Assembly (NCBI RefSeq): GCF_900169525.1
Contig: NZ_LT821240.1
Location: 124,001 to 188,000 of the forward strand
DNA: 64,000 bases
Reading direction: 5' to 3'
Source: Corynebacterium pacaense
GTDB lineage: Bacteria; Actinomycetota; Actinomycetes; Mycobacteriales; Mycobacteriaceae
Shown here: positions 60,356 to 64,000 of the stretch, piece by piece
Layout: every line of letters starts with the position of its first letter
How positions within the stretch are numbered: position 1 is the stretch's first letter
Made by a program: the position numbers and the translations under genes
Notes under the pieces: generated by a model
The model's input: the letters and a program-made list of their open reading frames with translations, nothing else
Told to the model about the DNA's origin: nothing
Database searches by the model: none

Positions 60356-60661
60356 GCACCTCACCGGGGGAGCGTTGTGGTCCTTTCCGGGGAGATTGTG
60401 TTCCTGGGCGTTCACCGGGCCTCTTCCGGGGGCGCTATTCGAGCTGCTTCTCGGTGTGTGTTTCGGACAGTGTTTCGGTCCGATTTTCGGGTCCTCCGGG
60501 CTCCGATGGTCGGTGGTGGCCGCTTCTCCGAGGTGGACCAGCGTCGCCATGCCACTGTTCGAAATTTTTTTCTCATCGGGTATTGCGTTCGAACAGGTGG
60601 ACTATTATAATAGGTGCTAACGCTTGGTGGGGGGACGGGATGAGGACAGGGGGTGTGCAAC
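60356..60661 (+). other. gap between solA and the HNH gene, no gene seen
   Basis: This 306-base gap contains two short open frames (60375-60620, 60377-60610) without ribosome sites or recognisable protein features, which I do not accept as genes. It is richer in T than its surroundings, with an AT-rich patch from 60560. TGTTCGAA (60556-60563) is an inverted copy of TTCGAACA (60588-60595). The right end carries the HNH gene promoter. Confidence 0.6.
60583..60611 (+). promoter_or_regulatory. HNH gene promoter with SOS-box-like spacer
   Basis: TTGCGT (60583-60588), a 17-base spacer and consensus TATAAT (60606-60611) form a strong promoter. The spacer is occupied by TCGAACAGGTGGACTA (60589-60604), which matches 9 of 12 specified bases of the mycobacterial SOS box TCGAACN4GTTCGA; the left half is perfect and the right half is weak. 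Confidence 0.55.
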
Positions 60662-62212
60662 ATGGAGGAGAACGGAATCGCAGAGATGGTCAAGGCCATC
60701 GGTTCCGCCATGACCGGAATCATGGATGTCTTCACGGTTGAACCCTCAGGCGCGGACTTCGCTGGGAACATCGATGCGCTGGTTGCCTTTGAGGGGATAG
60801 TGAATTCGAAGGCGCTGATCGATGCGGGGGTCACCCGCGCCGCCCAATTGGCGGGAGCGGGGGCCCTGGTCGGCTCAAGCAATCACCTTGACTTCCTGAT
60901 GAAGAGGTTCGGCATCTCGCGCGCCGAGGCCCATAGACGGAATCGTCTCGCGGATGACCTCTTCCCGCTTCCCGGACCGGAGTTCGAGCCCGGATCGGAG
61001 TCTGAGCCCGGACCGGAAGCCGACCCCAGGGGCGAGGGCGACACCGGGAGAAAGGGGCGCGGGGAGCCAGATGGAGGACGGGAGGCTCGCGAGGCCAGGG
61101 AGAAGGCGGAGCAGGAGCGCCGGGAGGCCCTGAAGAAGGCAAGGAAGGAGGCAACGAGTGCGGAGAAACTTAACATCATCAACCAGGAGCTCGGAAACCT
61201 CAACCGCAAAACTGTTCCCACGAAGGAGGAGCTGTACAAAAAGGCCGTCGAGGAATCGGCGTCGAGAAGCCCCGAGGACCTCCGTGCCTGGGTCCGTAAA
61301 CAGGTCACCAGAGCGAACAGGAGCAGCGGTGATCCCTTCGCGGCGTCCCGTAAACGATTCCTGCACCTCGCGGACCAGGATGCCGACGGTGGTGTCAGGT
61401 TCAGCGGCTACCTTCCGGCGGACGCGGCGGCGATGCTCCAGGCGGCGTTGGCTCCGCTGACCAGACGCGGCGACCTGGTCGAGGTACCGGCGGACGAGGA
61501 CACCCGCACCATGGGGCAGCGAAGAATCGATGGACTCACGCACATTCTGGGGCTGGCACATTCGGGACTGCTGGCCAGGGGACGCCATGGGATCGGATCC
61601 ATCGTCATCTCCATGACGGCCGGGGATATCGCCGATCTCGAGGAGGAAGGCGCCAGGCACCGCTATCCCACCAACACGGGCATCGCACTGGCTCCACATG
61701 AGATTCTCCGCCTGGGGGCCGCGAAGTTCGACTTCGGAGCGGTGCTGGACGATCGTTCGGGAAGACCGCTGTATCTTGGTCGGACGAGGCGTTCGGCTTC
61801 CCTCGAGCAGCGCATCGCCCTGCTCGCCTCCGAGCTCGTGTGCAGTGCTCCGGGGTGTGATCAACCCATGATCAGGTGTGAGATCCACCACCTGACACCC
61901 TGGGCACAGGGGGGAGGCACCGACATTTCCAACCTGACTCCCCAGTGCTTCGGACACCACCCGGCGGTCGACGATTCCCGGAGCGGGGTCAACAACAAGG
62001 GCTTCATGGACGTTGACCCGGAGTCGGGCAGGGTCGGACACTATCCGGCAGGTGGCGGGGTGGTGTTTAATGAGTCGGCCGCACAGGAGGAATCCGGCGG
62101 AGCCAGGGCCAGGGCAAGGCAAAAAGAATCCGAGGAGACACCTGGCCAACCGCCCGGCCAACCGCCCGGGGAACCCCCGGATGACGGTGCCCTGTTCAAG
62201 ATGCCCGCCTGA
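60662..62212 (+). CDS. 13E12/DUF222-family protein with HNH endonuclease domain
   Basis: A 516-residue protein. The N-terminal and central part is the DUF222 (13E12 repeat) region (RFGISRAEAHRR ... FSGYLPADAAAMLQAAL), interrupted at about residues 98-165 by a Pro/Glu/Ser and then Glu/Arg/Lys-rich low-complexity stretch. The HNH domain near residues 395-440 has the pattern CSAPGCD ... CEIHHLTPWAQGG-TDISNLTPQC with two zinc-type cysteine pairs. The tail repeats GQPP. Natural role unknown; copies are often scattered in actinobacterial genomes. ATG 60662 is chosen; GTG 60653 is an alternative. Confidence 0.85.
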   Translation: MEENGIAEMVKAIGSAMTGIMDVFTVEPSGADFAGNIDALVAFEGIVNSKALIDAGVTRAAQLAGAGALVGSSNHLDFLMKRFGISRAEAHRRNRLADDLFPLPGPEFEPGSESEPGPEADPRGEGDTGRKGRGEPDGGREAREAREKAEQERREALKKARKEATSAEKLNIINQELGNLNRKTVPTKEELYKKAVEESASRSPEDLRAWVRKQVTRANRSSGDPFAASRKRFLHLADQDADGGVRFSGYLPADAAAMLQAALAPLTRRGDLVEVPADEDTRTMGQRRIDGLTHILGLAHSGLLARGRHGIGSIVISMTAGDIADLEEEGARHRYPTNTGIALAPHEILRLGAAKFDFGAVLDDRSGRPLYLGRTRRSASLEQRIALLASELVCSAPGCDQPMIRCEIHHLTPWAQGGGTDISNLTPQCFGHHPAVDDSRSGVNNKGFMDVDPESGRVGHYPAGGGVVFNESAAQEESGGARARARQKESEETPGQPPGQPPGEPPDDGALFKMPA

Positions 62213-62224
62213 AAACGGTTCCCC

Positions 62225-62255
62225 GGCGGTGGGCGGCACATGGCCGCCCACCGCC
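62225..62255 (+). terminator. bidirectional terminator between the HNH gene and pgl
   Basis: GGCGGTGGGCGGC and GCCGCCCACCGCC form a perfect 13-base stem with a 5-base loop between two convergent genes. An A6 run at 62277-62282 gives a T-run on the minus strand but before the hairpin, so efficiency in either direction is uncertain. Confidence 0.75.
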
Positions 62256-62294
62256 CATTGCGCTGCAAAAAACGCCCCGGAGATTGTCCGGGAA

Positions 62295-63026
62295 TCAGCC
62301 GAGCTTTCCCGCCGCATCCTCGGTGAGGAAAAGCACGGTCTCATCCCGGCCCTGCGCACCGGCCGCGGGCCAGTCCTCGGCGGCGGCACCATCGACAATG
62401 GCCGCCGCGGCCTCCGCCTTTTCCGCCCCGGACACGAGCAGCCACACCCGAGCCGCCGAATGTACCGCGGGCAGGGTCAGGGTGACCCGTTCCGCGGGAG
62501 GCTTCGGCGAGTCGAAAATGGGGAGCACCCTGCGTTCCGTTTCCGTGACAGCGGCCGTGTGGGGGAAGAGTGAGTTGATGTGGCCCTCGCCTCCCATCCC
62601 GAGAAGGTGCAGGTCAAATCCCTGCGGGGCGGCGCTATCGAGCACACCTTCGTAGGCGAGGGCGGCCTCGGCAAGGTCCACCGTCCCCAGTCCGTACCCG
62701 TGGATGTTGTCCTCGGGAATGTTCACGGCGGACAGCAGAGCGGCTCGGGCCTGGCCCTCATTCGACTCCGCATCGGTGACGGGGACATTGCGCTCGTCAC
62801 CGAAGAACACCCGGACCCGGGACCAGTTGAGTCCGCCACCGATCTCGGCCAGCTTCTCCAGCAGCCTGATGCCTGCTCCGCCACCGGTGAGCACGATTCG
62901 GGCGACTCCATCGCCGTGCACCCCGCCTTCGGGATCACCCGTAACGGACGTGACCACATCGAGGAAGCGTATGGCGGCCGCGGCCACCAGATCCTCGGTA
63001 TCCGTCGCCCTCACTACCTCAACCAT
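62295..63026 (-). CDS. pgl: 6-phosphogluconolactonase
   Basis: A 243-residue enzyme of the NagB/RpiA fold, hydrolysing 6-phosphogluconolactone in the oxidative pentose phosphate pathway. Family motifs: LTGGGAGIRLL (about residues 46-56), FFGDERNVP, SNEGQARAALL, and the LLGMGGEGHINSLFP block, with His as catalytic residue. ATG 63026 follows GAGAGGGTGG. It follows opcA by 42 bases, as in C. glutamicum where the gene is called devB. Confidence 0.94.
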   Translation of the reverse strand: MVEVVRATDTEDLVAAAAIRFLDVVTSVTGDPEGGVHGDGVARIVLTGGGAGIRLLEKLAEIGGGLNWSRVRVFFGDERNVPVTDAESNEGQARAALLSAVNIPEDNIHGYGLGTVDLAEAALAYEGVLDSAAPQGFDLHLLGMGGEGHINSLFPHTAAVTETERRVLPIFDSPKPPAERVTLTLPAVHSAARVWLLVSGAEKAEAAAAIVDGAAAEDWPAAGAQGRDETVLFLTEDAAGKLG

Positions 63027-63068
63027 GGCTGTCCACCCTCTCTGTTCCGATCCTGTCCCATTCGCGTT

Positions 63069-64000
63069 CTATTCCTCGGTCCGGGTAACACTTGCCAGAC
63101 CCGCCAGCGCATGTTGATAGCCCATGTCCGGATCCATGTGACGCAGCTCCTCGGAGAGGCAGTCGGCCTCACTCCTGCGCCCGATGGCCACCAGCGAGGC
63201 GGTCGTGCCGCTCTCCGGAATGTCGACCCGGAGTGTGTGGGCATCCTTGATGCTGATGTCGATGGTGCCCGTGGTGCGCGTGATCTCCAGGTTGCTCACG
63301 GCGAGCAGCGGGGTCCCGTCCTCGTCGACAGGCACCGCCGGGGTGTCGGTGCCCACGCGGACGACCGGCACCTGCAGCCTGCCGGCCAACCAGCCCGCCG
63401 CCAGGTCGACGGAGGTGCTTGTCGACGCACCGGTGATGCGTACGGAGGTCACCGGCCCCTGCGGCGGATGATCCAGTGAGGAGGCCACGAGCCCGCGCCA
63501 CTGTGTCAGCCTGGCCCAGGCCATATCGGTATCACCCGGGTGGTAGTTCTCCACGCTATTGGCCAGCGTGTCCGCGGAACTGTGCAGCGAATCGGTGATG
63601 CGCCGCTGCGCGATCTTACCGATGGGATGCGCCGAGGGGTTGGCGGGTGCATCGGTGGGCCACCACGCGACGATCGGGGTATCCGGCAGCAGCAGGGGAG
63701 TGACCACGGACTGCAGATTGCTGGCCACCGGCCCCTGCAGGTGGATGATGATCATCTCCGAGGCGCCGGCGTCGCCGCCGATCCGGACCTCGGCGTCCAC
63801 CTTCGTCGGTTCCTCCTCCGAGCCGACCACCAGGATGATCACCCGCGAGGGGTGCTCACGGGAGGCGTCATTGGTGGACGTGGTTATCGCCGCGACATCG
63901 TTGTCCGACTTGGCGACCACGATGAGGGTGAGCACACGGCCGGTGGTGACCTGGGTACCCGACTCACGGAGGCGCGACAGTGTTTTGGAGATTTCGTGGG
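63069..64000 (-). CDS. opcA: glucose-6-phosphate dehydrogenase assembly protein OpcA, 5' truncated
   Basis: The frame is open to the window end; about 310 residues are visible, beginning HEISKTLSRLRESG, which is near the true N-terminus, so perhaps ten codons are missing. OpcA is an actinobacterial and cyanobacterial protein needed for full G6PDH (Zwf) activity. Characteristic segments: QVTTGRVLTLIVV, LLPDTPIVAWWPTDAP and RLTQWRGLVASSLD. It is expected to follow zwf outside the window and is part of the tkt-tal-zwf-opcA-pgl operon by family context. Confidence 0.93.
   Translation of the reverse strand, partial: HEISKTLSRLRESGTQVTTGRVLTLIVVAKSDNDVAAITTSTNDASREHPSRVIILVVGSEEEPTKVDAEVRIGGDAGASEMIIIHLQGPVASNLQSVVTPLLLPDTPIVAWWPTDAPANPSAHPIGKIAQRRITDSLHSSADTLANSVENYHPGDTDMAWARLTQWRGLVASSLDHPPQGPVTSVRITGASTSTSVDLAAGWLAGRLQVPVVRVGTDTPAVPVDEDGTPLLAVSNLEITRTTGTIDISIKDAHTLRVDIPESGTTASLVAIGRRSEADCLSEELRHMDPDMGYQHALAGLASVTRTEE

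Noticed and set aside
60375..60620. Small open frames between solA and the HNH gene
   Set aside because: Cys/Trp/Phe-rich, no ribosome site, and their 3' ends run through a strong promoter; treated as non-coding.

Overview
The window is a contiguous stretch of core chromosome from a high-GC actinobacterium, almost certainly a Corynebacterium; the species cannot be named from sequence alone. Support: the gene order aspS / rarA / alaS / ruvX-mltG-aroE / aroCKBQ-pepQ-efp-nusB / pyrRBC-carAB-pyrF / mihF-gmk-rpoZ-coaBC-metK-priA / def-fmt-rsmB-rpe / ribDE-ribBA-ribH / uvrC-rapZ-yvcK-whiA / gapA-pgk-tpiA-ppc-secG / amt-ocd-solA / pgl-opcA; actinobacterial signature genes (mihF, whiA, opcA, a PriA without helicase motifs); frequent GTG and some TTG starts; and intergenic sites that fit corynebacterial regulators (AmtR, McbR and GlxR-type boxes).

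Layout. 1-2.5 kb: the 3' part of a YhgE/Pip-type membrane protein convergent with a membrane-anchored zinc metallopeptidase (minus strand). 2.7-13.4 kb: aspS, an uncharacterised phosphotransferase-fold kinase, rarA, alaS, then the overlapping set ruvX-mltG-aroE and a short prepilin peptidase. 13.4-19.3 kb: aroC-aroK-aroB-aroQ (shikimate pathway), pepQ, efp, nusB. 19.3-21.8 kb: a minus-strand island of two YbjN-family genes and a TIGR01777-family epimerase fused to an SRPBCC domain. 22.1-30.5 kb: complete UMP synthesis operon apart from pyrD/pyrE, with a putative PyrR-binding RNA hairpin at the pyrR start, a separate carAB promoter carrying an ARG-box-like palindrome, and a terminator. 30.5-36.7 kb: mihF, gmk, rpoZ, coaBC, metK and priA; the metK promoter contains a perfect McbR palindrome. 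36.8-44.4 kb: def, fmt, rsmB, rpe, the riboflavin genes and a PH-domain membrane protein. 44.4-49.7 kb: uvrC, rapZ, yvcK, whiA. 50.1-56.5 kb: lower glycolysis, PEP carboxylase and secG, with strong hairpin terminators between units. 56.5-60.4 kb: amt-ocd-solA behind an AmtR-type operator. 60.6-62.2 kb: one accessory gene, a 13E12/DUF222 HNH-endonuclease-like protein with its own strong promoter. 62.3 kb to the end (minus strand): pgl and the 5'-truncated opcA of the oxidative pentose phosphate pathway.

The window is mostly housekeeping. I found no tRNA, rRNA, CRISPR array, prophage, IS element or attachment site. The most informative signals are regulatory: near-perfect operators at metK and amt, an SOS-box-like sequence filling the promoter spacer of the HNH gene, four genes that look leaderless (aroC, priA, rpe, rapZ), and a long gapA upstream region with a GlxR-like site. 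The least understood genes are the aspS-adjacent kinase, the YbjN pair, the ocd-solA pair (whose oxidase lacks the flavin-linking cysteine) and the orphan prepilin peptidase. I did not find a clearly new multi-gene system.
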